Shown one piece after another: positions 27,866 to 37,986 of a stretch of 64,000 bases of DNA; positions within the stretch are counted from its first letter, which is position 1, and every line of letters begins with the position of its first letter. Source of the stretch: Iamia majanohamensis (GTDB lineage: Bacteria; Actinomycetota; Acidimicrobiia; Acidimicrobiales; Iamiaceae); NCBI RefSeq assembly GCF_028532485.1, contig NZ_CP116942.1, positions 310,001 through 374,000 of the forward strand, read 5' to 3'. Under the pieces are notes generated by a model. The model had not been told where the DNA came from. It did not search any database and saw only the letters and a program-made list of their open reading frames with translations. The translations under genes and the position numbers were made by a program.

Positions 27866-28681
27866 TCAGCCGAGGTGGTCGAGGACGGCGACCCAGCCGC
27901 CGTCGGCGGCCGCGCCGATGACGTGGTCGGCCCGGTCGAGGGCGACGGGGTGGGCCACCTCGGGCACGAGGGCGACGGCCGCGCCGTCGAGGAGCTCGAC
28001 GTCGTTGGTGCCGTCGCCCAGGGCCAGCACGCGGTCCGGGTCCAGGCCCCGGGCGGCGCAGAAGGCGAGCACGCCGTCCCACTTGGACTGCCCGTGGGGC
28101 GCCACCGTGATGGTCCCCATGCCGGCGAACTCGAGGGAGCGGTCGAGGTGGGTCTCGGCGGTGGCGCCCACGGCGTCGGCCGCCTCCACGCACTGCCCGT
28201 GGGGCACGCCGATGAGGCTGAAGCCGAGCACCGCCTCCTCGGCCACGACCCGGTCCAGGTCGTGGGGCGGGCCGCCGATGGCGGCGGCGTGGTCGGGGTG
28301 GGTCGAGGGGGTGGCGCTGAGCACGGCGTCGACGTCGGGGTGGTCGATGTAGACGACGGGGTCGCGCCCCACCGAGCGGAAGGCGGCCAGCACGGCGACG
28401 GCCTGCTCGGTCGGGTACGGGGCCCGGTGGAACCGGGAGCCGTCGGCCAGGTCGACGCCGAGGGCGCCGTTGAGGACGACGGCCGGCGGGGTGAGCCCGA
28501 CCCGGGCCAGCGGGCCCCGGGTGGTCGTCAGCCGCCGGCCGGTGGCCACGAGCAGGGGCACGTCGCGCTCGGAGAGGGTCCGCACGGCGTCGACGACGGC
28601 GGGGTCGATGCGGTCGTCGGTGTGCCAGAAGGTGCCGTCGAGGTCGGTGACCACGAGGCTGACGGAGGGGGCGGCGCTCAC
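27866..28681 (-). CDS. HAD-superfamily (Cof-type) hydrolase
   Basis: 271 residues from GTG 28681. Motif I is VVTDLDGTFW with the nucleophile Asp. Motif II is LLVATGRRLTT, the Lys of motif III is in HGQSKWDGVLAF, and motif IV is VLALGDGTNDVELL. The cap between motifs II and III is of the C2B type, as in Cof/sugar-phosphate phosphatases. It should dephosphorylate a small phosphorylated metabolite in the cytosol. The minus-strand frame runs on far upstream, but that is only an effect of high G+C. Confidence 0.9.
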   Translation of the reverse strand: MSAAPSVSLVVTDLDGTFWHTDDRIDPAVVDAVRTLSERDVPLLVATGRRLTTTRGPLARVGLTPPAVVLNGALGVDLADGSRFHRAPYPTEQAVAVLAAFRSVGRDPVVYIDHPDVDAVLSATPSTHPDHAAAIGGPPHDLDRVVAEEAVLGFSLIGVPHGQCVEAADAVGATAETHLDRSLEFAGMGTITVAPHGQSKWDGVLAFCAARGLDPDRVLALGDGTNDVELLDGAAVALVPEVAHPVALDRADHVIGAAADGGWVAVLDHLG

Positions 28682-28746
28682 CGGGCGAGCCTGGCGGCCC
28701 GTCCCCGGCACGGCAACCCGGACGCAGGGACCACCGGGTCGGGGGG

Positions 28747-30360
28747 TCAGGCGGTCGGTGGCGCACCGGCGACGTCGGCGGGCACGCCGTCGTCGGCCGG
28801 CGGGCGGGCCCGGACCAGGGCGAGGGCGAGCACCAGGCCCACCAGGGCGACGACGGCGCCCAGCTGGTAGGCGCGGGCGAGGCCGTCGGCGAACGCCTCC
28901 CGCACCGCCGTGGTGAGCGCCGACTGCTGCGACGAGGGGAACGTCGCCAGGGTCTGGCTCGCCCCCGGGGCGCCCGAGAGCAGGCCGTCGAGGCTCTGGG
29001 CCGTGGCCGCGTCGACCGACACCCCGGCGTCGCCGGCCAGGGACTCGGTGCGCGACAGCTGCACGGCGTTGAACACGGCGCCGCCGACGGCGACCCCGAA
29101 GCTGACCCCCAGCCCGCTCAGCGTGGTGAACACGCCCCCGGCGGCGCCGGACTGCCGGGACGGGATGGCGTTCATGGCCGCCAGGTTCATCGGGGTCAGG
29201 GCCAGGCCGGTCCCGGCGCCGACGAGGGCCATCGCCGGCCACAGCCCGCCGTAGGTCACGCCGGCGTCGGCCGAGGACAGCCACACCATCCCGCCGGCCA
29301 TGCCGGCCACCCCGACGACGATGGGCAGCAGGGGGCCGGTGCGCTGGGCCACCGGGCCGCCCAGGGGCAGGGTCACGACCATCGGGCCCATGAGGGGCAG
29401 CAGCTGGACCCCGGCCTCGGTCACCGAGGACCCGAGCAGCTCCTGGAGCTGGAGCGGCAGGAAGAACAGGGCGGTGATGAGGGTGAAGTTGAGGACGAAG
29501 AGGACGATGGTGGCGCCCGAGAAGTTGCGCGACCGGAAGAACGAGAGGTCGACCAGCGGGGCCGGCGCCCGCCGCTCGACCACGACGAAGAGGACGAGCA
29601 GCACCAGGGCGACGACGAGGAGCACCAGGGTCGTCGGCGACGTGAGCCCCCAGGTCGGGGCCTGGATCACGGCCAGGCTGAGCGTCGTCATCGACGCCGC
29701 GGCCAGCGCGAGGCCGGTGCCGTCGATGCGGTGCTCGGCCTGCGGGTCGCTCGACTCGGCCGTCGCCCACAGGGCCACGGCGACGAGACCGCCGGCGACC
29801 ACGGCGCCGAACCCGAAGATGGCGGGCCAGCCGATGGCCCCGGTGAGGGCCCCGCCGAGCAGGGGCCCGACGGCGGAGGACACGGCCGACGCCGCGCCCC
29901 AGACACCGATGGGCAGGCCCCGCTGGTCGGGCGGGTAGCTGGCCACGATGACGGCCAGGGAGGTCGGGATCATGCCGGCCGCCCCCAGCCCGGTGAGGGC
30001 GCAGCCGGCGATCAGGACCGCGGCGTTGGGTGCGGCCGCGGCGAGGACCGACCCGGCCACGAACACGCCGGTGCCGGCGAAGAGCACCCGGCGCCGCCCG
30101 AAGCTGTCGGCCAGCCGCCCCGAGGCGATGAGGAACGCCGACATGGCCAGCGTGAACGCGGTGATCGTCCACTGGAGCTGGCTGGTGGAGGCGTCGAGGT
30201 CGGAGTGGATGGTCGGCAGCGCCACCGCGATGGCGGCGGTCGGGAACTGGGCGATGCCGTTCGCCGTCGCCATGGCGACGAGCGTCGGCGTGCGGCGGGT
30301 GTGGGCCGTGCCCGCCGGGAGGTGCAGGTGGTGGGGGATCGCCCGGGGCAGCGGTGCCAT
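28747..30360 (-). CDS. MFS transporter of the DHA2 (EmrB/QacA) type
   Basis: 537 residues from ATG 30360 with about fourteen hydrophobic helices. Helix 1 region reads AIAVALPTIHSDLDASTSQLQ, followed by the MFS signature GRLADSFGRRRVLFAG. The motif C-type stretch GAASAVSSAVGPLLGGALTG is present. Such drug:H+ antiporters export lipophilic cations, dyes or natural products. A large extracytoplasmic loop near the C-terminus (SLAGDAGVSVDAATAQSLDG and onward) is normal for the group. No regulator is adjacent. Confidence 0.93.
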   Translation of the reverse strand: MAPLPRAIPHHLHLPAGTAHTRRTPTLVAMATANGIAQFPTAAIAVALPTIHSDLDASTSQLQWTITAFTLAMSAFLIASGRLADSFGRRRVLFAGTGVFVAGSVLAAAAPNAAVLIAGCALTGLGAAGMIPTSLAVIVASYPPDQRGLPIGVWGAASAVSSAVGPLLGGALTGAIGWPAIFGFGAVVAGGLVAVALWATAESSDPQAEHRIDGTGLALAAASMTTLSLAVIQAPTWGLTSPTTLVLLVVALVLLVLFVVVERRAPAPLVDLSFFRSRNFSGATIVLFVLNFTLITALFFLPLQLQELLGSSVTEAGVQLLPLMGPMVVTLPLGGPVAQRTGPLLPIVVGVAGMAGGMVWLSSADAGVTYGGLWPAMALVGAGTGLALTPMNLAAMNAIPSRQSGAAGGVFTTLSGLGVSFGVAVGGAVFNAVQLSRTESLAGDAGVSVDAATAQSLDGLLSGAPGASQTLATFPSSQQSALTTAVREAFADGLARAYQLGAVVALVGLVLALALVRARPPADDGVPADVAGAPPTA

Positions 30361-30402
30361 GGCGGGCGAACCTACGCCCTGCCCGGACCGCCCCGTCGGG
30401 CG

Positions 30403-31980
<1,578 letters not shown>

Positions 31981-32077
31981 CTAGTGACGACCCGGGCGCG
32001 AGCGCGAGGCGTCCGCGTCGTGCGATCCGCCACACCGGAGGAGGGGCGACGGCCGGTCGGCTGGCAGGCTGCCGAGC

Positions 32078-33556
32078 GTGGATGCCGCCCCCGACCCGGA
32101 CGCCGAGAGCCCCCCGCCCCGCCCGCCCGGGGCCGAGCCGCCGTGGTGGCCCGGGGCCCGCCCGGCCGACGAGCTGGCCGACGCCGCGCCGGCCGTCGTC
32201 GACTGGGCCGTGCGCTACCTGGAGGGGGTGGGGGAGCGCCCCGTGCTCTCCGAGGTGGCCCCCGGCTGGGTGCGCGACCAGCTCCCGGCCCACGCCCCCG
32301 AGGAGCCCGAGGCCTGGGACGCGATCCTCTCGGACCTCGACCGGGTGGTCGTGCCCGGCACCACCCACTGGCAGTCGCCGCGGTGGTTCGGCTACTTCCA
32401 GGCCAACTCGTCGGCGCCTGCGGTGCTGGCCGAGGCGATCATCGCCACCCTCGGCACCCAGGGGATGCTGTGGCAGACGGGCCCGGCCTGCACCGAGGTC
32501 GAGACCCTCATCATGGACTGGCTGGCCGAGCTGCTGGGCCTGCCCGACCGCTTCCGCTCCGACGGCCCCGGCGGCGGGGTCATCCAGGACTCGGCCTCGT
32601 CGTCGACGCTCGTCGCCACCCTGGCGGCTCGCGACCGGGCCCGGGCTGCGGGCGCCCGCCTCGACGACCTCGTCGCCTACACCTCGGTCGACGCCCACTC
32701 GTCGGTGGAGAAGGGGCTGCGGGTGGCCGGGCTGCTGGCCGACCAGCTGCGGTCCGTCCCCGTCGACGGCGCCCGGGCGATGCGGCCCGACGCCCTGGCC
32801 GAGGCGGTGGCCGCCGACGTCGCCGCCGGGCGCACCCCCTTCCTCGTGGTCGCCACCGTGGGCACCACCTCGACCCACGGCCTCGACCCCCTCGGCCCCG
32901 TCGGGGACGTGGCCCGGGCCCACGGGGCCTGGTTCCACGTCGACGCCGCCCACGCCGGCGCCGCCGCCCTGCTGCCCGAGCTGCGGTGGATCCACGACGG
33001 GCTGGAGGCGGCCGACTCCTACGTGATGGACCCGCACAAGTGGCTCTTCACGGCCATGGAGTGCTCCGCCCTCTTCGTGGCCGACGCCGCCCCGCTGGCC
33101 GACGCCCTGTCCATCACCCCCGAGTACCTGCGCAACGCGGCCACGGGGTCGGGCCAGGTGGTCGACTACCGCGACTGGCAGGTGCCCCTCGGCCGCCGCT
33201 TCCGCGCCCTCAAGCTGTGGGCCGTGATCCGCCGCTTCGGGGCCGAGGGCCTGCGGGCCGCGGTGCGCGGCCACATCGCCCTCGCCGCCGACCTGGAGGC
33301 GCGGCTGGCCGCCGACGCGCGGTTCGTGCTCCCGGTGCCCCGGCCGCTCAACCTGGTCTGCTTCGCCCACGTCGCCGGCGACGAGGCCAGCGAGGCCCTC
33401 CTCGGGGCGCTGAACGCCACCGGCCGGGTGTTCTGCTCCCACACCCGGATCGACGGGCGGTACCTGCTGCGGGTGTCGGTGGGCCAGACCGCCACCGGCC
33501 CGGCCGACCTCGACGAGCTCTGGGCCCTCGTCGACCGCCTCGCCCCCCCGGCCTGA
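32078..33556 (+). CDS. PLP-dependent group II (aromatic-L-amino-acid) decarboxylase
   Basis: 492 residues from GTG 32078. The segments WQSPRWFGYFQANSSAPAVL and DSASSSTLVATLAARDRA are typical of AADC/TDC-type enzymes. HVDAAHAGAA holds the Asp and His that bind PLP, and MDPHKWLFT holds the Schiff-base Lys. It probably decarboxylates an aromatic L-amino acid such as Trp, Tyr, Phe or DOPA; specificity cannot be told. The first 30 residues are a Pro-rich extension. It is not followed by a transporter, so acid resistance seems unlikely. Confidence 0.9.
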   Translation: MDAAPDPDAESPPPRPPGAEPPWWPGARPADELADAAPAVVDWAVRYLEGVGERPVLSEVAPGWVRDQLPAHAPEEPEAWDAILSDLDRVVVPGTTHWQSPRWFGYFQANSSAPAVLAEAIIATLGTQGMLWQTGPACTEVETLIMDWLAELLGLPDRFRSDGPGGGVIQDSASSSTLVATLAARDRARAAGARLDDLVAYTSVDAHSSVEKGLRVAGLLADQLRSVPVDGARAMRPDALAEAVAADVAAGRTPFLVVATVGTTSTHGLDPLGPVGDVARAHGAWFHVDAAHAGAAALLPELRWIHDGLEAADSYVMDPHKWLFTAMECSALFVADAAPLADALSITPEYLRNAATGSGQVVDYRDWQVPLGRRFRALKLWAVIRRFGAEGLRAAVRGHIALAADLEARLAADARFVLPVPRPLNLVCFAHVAGDEASEALLGALNATGRVFCSHTRIDGRYLLRVSVGQTATGPADLDELWALVDRLAPPA

Positions 33557-33638
33557 CCGCCCCGGTCCGCCGTCGGGGGGACGGAGGGGAGGGCGGACGG
33601 CGTGCCCGGCGCCGGACCGCGAGGCATCCTGGTCGGCG

Positions 33639-34151
33639 ATGGACGAGACGACCTCCCACGCCGGCCGCCTCCTGGTCGCCACCCCGCTCATCGGCGACGG
33701 CACCTTCCACCAGACGGTGGTCCACCTCATCGCCCACAGCGACGAGGGCGCCTTCGGCGTGATCCTCAACCGGCCGTCGGACACCCCGGCCCACGAGGTG
33801 CTCGTCGGCTGGGGGGCCCGGGCCGCCGCCCCCGGGGTCGTGTTCGTCGGGGGCCCGGTCGACGGCGACACCGTCGTGGGCCTGGGCGTCGACGGGTCCG
33901 TGGACCTCCAGGCCGACCCCGACGAGGTGCCCGACGCGCCCGAGGAGGTGCGCCTCTTCGCCGGCCGGGCGGGCTGGGGGCCCGGCCAGCTGGAGGAGGA
34001 GCTGGGCCAGCAGGCCTGGTGGGTGGTCGACGCCGCCCCCGGCGACCTGCTCACCCGCGACCCGGCCGGGCTGTGGCAGCGGGTGCTGCGCCGCCAGCCG
34101 CGCCCGACGGCGTGGTACGCCAACTACCCCGACGACCTCCGCACCGGCTGA
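33639..34151 (+). CDS. YqgE/AlgH family protein
   Basis: 170 residues from ATG 33639. Family features are AGRLLVATPLIGDGTFHQTV near the start, GVILNRPSDTPAHEVL, VFVGGPVDGDTVV and RLFAGRAGWGPGQLEEEL. The fold is known but its biochemical role is not settled. Bacterial homologues have been linked to regulation and envelope traits. The next gene follows after one base, so the two share a transcript. Confidence 0.9.
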   Translation: MDETTSHAGRLLVATPLIGDGTFHQTVVHLIAHSDEGAFGVILNRPSDTPAHEVLVGWGARAAAPGVVFVGGPVDGDTVVGLGVDGSVDLQADPDEVPDAPEEVRLFAGRAGWGPGQLEEELGQQAWWVVDAAPGDLLTRDPAGLWQRVLRRQPRPTAWYANYPDDLRTG

Positions 34152-34152
34152 C

Positions 34153-35106
34153 GTGGCCCACCCCGACGCCGACGCCGGGCGCTTCGCGGTGCGCGAGACC
34201 CGGGCGCGCGGCTTCGCCCAGCGCTACGTCCGCGTCGGCGAGGGCGGCGTCCCCCTGCTCGCCGTGCACGGCTGGCCCGAGAGCAAGCGCATCTGGTGGC
34301 GGGTGCTGGAGCCCCTGGCCGAGGCCGGGTTCGACGTCATCGCCCCCGACCTGCGCGGCTTCGGCGACTCCGAGGTGGGCCCGCCCGACGACGACCGGGG
34401 CGACGTCGTGGCCCACAGCCGCGACCTGCTAGCCCTCCTCGACGACCTCGGGGTGGAGCGGGCGGTGCTGGCGGCCGGCGACCTGGGCGGGCCGGTCATC
34501 CAGGACATGGCGGCCCGGGCCCCGGAGCGCACCCACCGGATGGTCGTGTTCAACACCGTGGTGCTGCCGCCCCCCGACGCCGGCCCGATCGCCCGTCCGC
34601 CCCGCGAGGCCACCGACTACTTCGGCTGGCAGGCCACCGAGGCCGATGCCCTCGCGGCCGAGCTGGCCACCCCCGAGGCCCGGCGCCGCTACATCTCGAC
34701 CTTCTACACGTCCCGCCACTGGGCCCACCCCGGCGCCTTCCTCGACGACCCCGACGGGCGGTGGGGGTTCGGCGCCGGCGGCGAGGTGGTCGCCTTCCAC
34801 ACCGAGCCCTTCGGCGACGCGGCGACGTTCCGGGCCTCGATCAGGCCCTACGAGGCGGCCGTCCGGCCCGAGCTCCTCGTCGAGGCGCCGCTCATGGGGC
34901 CCAACCCCGACGTCGAGGTGCTGATCCTCCACGGGACGTCGGACCAGGTCATCGGGCCCGACTTCGACCGGGCCGCGGCGGCCGTCTACCCGCACCACGT
35001 CGGCCCCTTCCGCCTGCGGGACTGCGGGCACTTCGTCCCGTGGGAGGCGCCCGGGCCCTTCACCAGCGGCGTGCGCGCCTTCTGCCGCGACCTGCTCGCC
35101 GGCTGA
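34153..35106 (+). CDS. Alpha/beta hydrolase, epoxide-hydrolase-like
   Basis: 317 residues from GTG 34153. The oxyanion motif HGWPES, the GFGDS turn, and the nucleophile elbow AAGDLGGPV with Asp in place of Ser mark the epoxide hydrolase/haloalkane dehalogenase branch. The catalytic His is in CGHFVPWEAP and an acid in HGTSDQVIGP. A cap domain lies between about residues 140 and 225. It likely opens an epoxide with water; a haloacid or halide substrate cannot be excluded. It directly follows the yqgE-like gene. Confidence 0.82.
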   Translation: MAHPDADAGRFAVRETRARGFAQRYVRVGEGGVPLLAVHGWPESKRIWWRVLEPLAEAGFDVIAPDLRGFGDSEVGPPDDDRGDVVAHSRDLLALLDDLGVERAVLAAGDLGGPVIQDMAARAPERTHRMVVFNTVVLPPPDAGPIARPPREATDYFGWQATEADALAAELATPEARRRYISTFYTSRHWAHPGAFLDDPDGRWGFGAGGEVVAFHTEPFGDAATFRASIRPYEAAVRPELLVEAPLMGPNPDVEVLILHGTSDQVIGPDFDRAAAAVYPHHVGPFRLRDCGHFVPWEAPGPFTSGVRAFCRDLLAG

Positions 35107-35153
35107 GCCCCGCCACCACCCGCACCCGCCCGGCGGCCGTCTAGCCTGCACCC

Positions 35154-35546
35154 ATGGCCACGCTGTCGTTCGAGGGCGAGACCCACGGTGAGCTCGTCGT
35201 CAAGGTGCGACGCTGGCTGGCCTCGGTCGAGGGCGAGGAGGAGGCCGTCACCGGCGCCGCCGACGCCATCTCCCAGGGGGCCGAGCTCACCAAGGAGGCG
35301 CTGCGGATCATCGCCGCCTCCGCCCCCGAGCCCATCGCCCAGAACGAGCTGGTCAAGGCCCTCACCGGTGCCGGCTACAAGGCCACCGACGCGACCAAGG
35401 ACGCCCTCATCGACGGGCTCGACTCGGTCGAGGAGGTCACCGGCGGCAGCGTCGTGAAGCGGGCCCGCGACGTGGCCGAGCAGGCGGTCTACGAGATGAA
35501 CGCGCAGGTCGCGCGCCAGATCCTGAAGTCGCTGCGCCCTCGCTGA
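35154..35546 (+). CDS. Hypothetical protein, helical, 130 aa
   Basis: ATG 35154 to TGA. The predicted helices (VVKVRRWLASVEGEEEAV, ISQGAELTKEALRIIAAS, DVAEQAVYEMNAQVARQIL) carry many charged residues and no Cys or membrane segment. No motif I recognise. It stands between the hydrolase and guaB3 in the same direction with gaps of 47 and 66 bases. Codon bias is that of the host, so it is probably expressed. Confidence 0.75.
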   Translation: MATLSFEGETHGELVVKVRRWLASVEGEEEAVTGAADAISQGAELTKEALRIIAASAPEPIAQNELVKALTGAGYKATDATKDALIDGLDSVEEVTGGSVVKRARDVAEQAVYEMNAQVARQILKSLRPR

Positions 35547-35612
35547 CCGCGCCGCCGGGCGCACCCCCACCCCACCCGCGCGCCCGCTGCGCCGCAGGAA
35601 GGACGGACCGAC

Positions 35613-36722
35613 ATGGCCGAGATCGAGATCGGCATGGGCAAGGACGCCCGCCGGGCCTACGGGCTCGACGACGTGGCCATCGTGCCCAGCCGCCGCACCC
35701 GTGACCTCGACGACGTCGACACCAGCTGGGAGATCGACGCCTTCACCTTCGACGTGCCGATCATGGCCTCGGGCATGGACAGCGTGGTCAGCCCGACCAC
35801 CGCCGTCACCCTGGGCCAGCTGGGCAGCGTCGCCCCCCTCAACCTCGAGGGCCTCTGGACCCGCCACGAGGACCCCGAGCCCCTGCTGGAGGAGGTCGCG
35901 GTCAAGCCGGCCGAGGAGGCGTGGGCCCAGCTGCGCGCCGCCTACGCCGAGCCGGTGAAGCCCGAGCTCATCCGCGACCGGGTGAAGGAGATCCGCGCCG
36001 CGGGCGTGGTGTCGTGCGGCTCGGTCACCCCCAACCGGGTCGAGGCCCTGGCCGACGCCCTCGTGGCGGCCGAGCTCGACCTGCTCGTGATCCAGGGCAC
36101 CGTGGTCTCGGCCGAGCACGTCACCAAGGGCAACCCCGAGCCCCTCAACCTCAAGACCTTCGTGCGCCGCCTCGACATCCCCGTGATCGTCGGCGGCTGC
36201 TCCAGCTACCGGGCCGCGCTCCACCTCATGCGCACCGGCGCGGCCGGCATCCTCGTCGGCGTGGGGGCCGGGTCGACGTCCTCCACCCGGCGCATCCTCG
36301 GCATGGGCGTGCCCCAGGCCACCGCCCTGGCCGACGCCCGGGCGGCGCGCATGCGCCACCTGGACGAGACCGGCGTCGACGTCCACCTCATCTCCGACGG
36401 GGGCATCCGCACCGGCGGCGACATCGCCAAGGCCATCGTCTGCGGTGCCGACGCGGTGATGGTGGGCGCCCCGCTGGCCGCGGCCACCGAGGCGCCGGGT
36501 CGCGGCTTCCACTGGGGCCAGGCCGCGGTCCACGCCGACCTGCCCCGCGGGGCCCGGTACCCGGTGGACCGGGTGGGGAGCCTGGAGCAGGTGCTGCACG
36601 GCCCCGCGTCCGACGACGCCGGCACCGCCAACCTGGTGGGCGCCTTGCGCCGCACCATGGCCCTCACCGGCTACGCCACCACCAAGGAGCTCCAGAAGGC
36701 CGAGCTCGTCGTCGCCGGCTGA
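35613..36722 (+). CDS. guaB3: GuaB3-family IMP dehydrogenase-like protein
   Basis: 369 residues from ATG 35613 with an AGGAAGGA ribosome site. It has an IMPDH-type barrel without CBS domains: GLDDVAIVPSRRTRDLDDVD at the start, MASGMDSVVSP, and LISDGGIRTGGDIAKAI near the end. The catalytic loop reads GAGSTSSTRRILGMGVPQ, so the nucleophilic Cys of true IMPDH is replaced. This is the usual form of the actinobacterial GuaB3 paralogue. Whether it acts as another purine enzyme is not settled. The canonical guaB is 4 kb upstream. Confidence 0.9.
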   Translation: MAEIEIGMGKDARRAYGLDDVAIVPSRRTRDLDDVDTSWEIDAFTFDVPIMASGMDSVVSPTTAVTLGQLGSVAPLNLEGLWTRHEDPEPLLEEVAVKPAEEAWAQLRAAYAEPVKPELIRDRVKEIRAAGVVSCGSVTPNRVEALADALVAAELDLLVIQGTVVSAEHVTKGNPEPLNLKTFVRRLDIPVIVGGCSSYRAALHLMRTGAAGILVGVGAGSTSSTRRILGMGVPQATALADARAARMRHLDETGVDVHLISDGGIRTGGDIAKAIVCGADAVMVGAPLAAATEAPGRGFHWGQAAVHADLPRGARYPVDRVGSLEQVLHGPASDDAGTANLVGALRRTMALTGYATTKELQKAELVVAG

Positions 36723-36735
36723 TCCGGTCGACGCC

Positions 36736-36804
36736 CGGTTCCCGGGCCCGTCGCTCCTGCGGCGGGCCACGTCGCGGCCCCGACGAGCGAGGGCCCGGGA
36801 ACCG
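36736..36804. terminator. Large inverted repeat between guaB3 and the copper cluster
   Basis: The arm CGGTTCCCGGGCCC (36736-36749) is perfectly complementary to 36791-36804, and after one bulged base TCGCTC pairs with GAGCGA, giving a 20-bp stem. The 28-base loop holds a smaller hairpin (GGGCC...GGCCC). It starts 14 bases after the guaB3 stop and probably ends its transcription; no T-run is present. Confidence 0.65.
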
Positions 36805-36858
36805 CGGCCGGGCGGGCGACGACCTCCACCTCACACCCGAGATGGAGGAACCCGACCG

Positions 36859-37428
36859 ATGACGAGGACCTGGAGGGGGCGCACCGCCGCCCTGGTGGCG
36901 GTGCTGGCCCTGGCCCTGGCGGCCGCGGCCTGTGGCAGCGACGACGACAGCGCCGGGGGCGTGGAGGTCAGCGACGCCTGGGCCCGCACCAGCCCCGAGG
37001 GCGTCGAGGCCGGCGCGGCCTACATGGTGCTCACGAGCGACGAGGACGACGCCCTGGTGGCGGCGTCGGTGCCCACCGACGTCGCCGGCACCACCGAGGT
37101 CCACGAGACGGTCGCGGCCGACGAGGCGGGGGGCGACGACGGCGGCGACATGGACATGGACGAGGGCGCGGCCGAGGGCGGCGACGACATGGACATGGGC
37201 GACGCGGGCGGCGACGACATGGACATGGGCGGCATGACCATGCAGGAGGTCGAGCGCATCCCGCTGCCGGCCGGCGAGGCCGTCGCCCTGGAGCCCGGCG
37301 GCTACCACGTGATGCTCCTCGACCTGGCCGGCCCCCTCGAGGAGGGCGACACCTTCACCGTGTCGCTCACCTTCGAGAGCGGTGCCACCCAGGACGTGGA
37401 GGTCGAGGTGCGTGACGACGCGCCGTAG
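36859..37428 (+). CDS. Copper chaperone PCuAC-domain lipoprotein with Met/Asp insertion
   Basis: 189 residues from ATG 36859 with a GGAGG site. Signal peptide with lipobox AAAC (C25). The PCuAC copper site is present: H82 (EVHETV), M126 and M128 (GGMTMQEV), H150 and M152 (GGYHVMLLDL). Between H82 and M126 there is an insertion of about 40 residues rich in Asp, Gly and Met with repeats of DMDM. This may bind extra copper. PCuAC proteins deliver Cu(I) to the CuA centre of oxidases outside the membrane. The next gene overlaps it by 17 bases. Confidence 0.9.
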   Translation: MTRTWRGRTAALVAVLALALAAAACGSDDDSAGGVEVSDAWARTSPEGVEAGAAYMVLTSDEDDALVAASVPTDVAGTTEVHETVAADEAGGDDGGDMDMDEGAAEGGDDMDMGDAGGDDMDMGGMTMQEVERIPLPAGEAVALEPGGYHVMLLDLAGPLEEGDTFTVSLTFESGATQDVEVEVRDDAP

Positions 37429-37966
37429 CGCACCGCCCGTCCGCCGACCGCGGGGCCGCGCCACGGGCGCGGCCCCGCGGGTCGCGCCTCTCGTGGCCCT
37501 CGCCCTCGTCGTCGCCGCCTGCGGCGGAGGAGGAGGCGGCGCGACCCTGCCGGAGGTCACCCTCGACCGCCTCGACGGCTCCGGGAGCGTGGACCTGGCC
37601 GAACCCGACGGCACCCCCCGGGTGGTCAACCTGTGGGCCACCTGGTGCGTGCCCTGCCGCCGGGAGCTGCCCGCCTTCGACGAGGTGGCGGCGGCCGCGG
37701 GCGACGAGGTCGAGATCCTCGGCGTGAACGTGGGCGACGGCCCCGACGCCGCCTCCGAGCTGGTCGACGAGCTGGGCCTCACCTTCCCCCAGCTGCTCGA
37801 CCGCGACGCCGAGGTCACCGCCGCCCTCGAGGTGACCAACATGCCCTCCACCGCCTTCGTCGACGGCGACGGCGAGGTGGTCGAGGTCCACGCCGGCGCC
37901 CTCGACGCGGAGGAGCTGCGGGCCGCCATCGCCGAGGACCTCGGCGTCGAGGTGCCTGCGGGCTGA
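37412..37966 (+). CDS. TlpA/ResA-like thiol-disulfide oxidoreductase, lipoprotein
   Basis: 184 residues from GTG 37412, inside the end of the preceding gene. After an Arg-rich N-terminus comes a hydrophobic stretch with the lipobox VAAC. The thioredoxin fold shows VVNLWATWCVPCRRELPAF with the active pair WCVPC, and the cis-Pro segment NMPSTAFVDGDG. TlpA-like proteins reduce the cysteines of CuA or of cytochrome c apoproteins outside the membrane. Coupling to PCuAC suggests a role in oxidase CuA maturation. Confidence 0.88.
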   Translation: MTTRRSAPPVRRPRGRATGAAPRVAPLVALALVVAACGGGGGGATLPEVTLDRLDGSGSVDLAEPDGTPRVVNLWATWCVPCRRELPAFDEVAAAAGDEVEILGVNVGDGPDAASELVDELGLTFPQLLDRDAEVTAALEVTNMPSTAFVDGDGEVVEVHAGALDAEELRAAIAEDLGVEVPAG

Positions 37967-37986
37967 GCTCGCCGGCCCCCGGTCGG

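Noticed and set aside
35613-36722. Damaged IMP dehydrogenase
   Set aside because: Loss of the Cys and of CBS domains is the regular state of GuaB3, and the gene is intact.
36859-37966. Possible frameshift joining the PCuAC and TlpA-like genes
   Set aside because: Each has its own signal sequence and lipobox. The 17-base overlap is normal operon packing.
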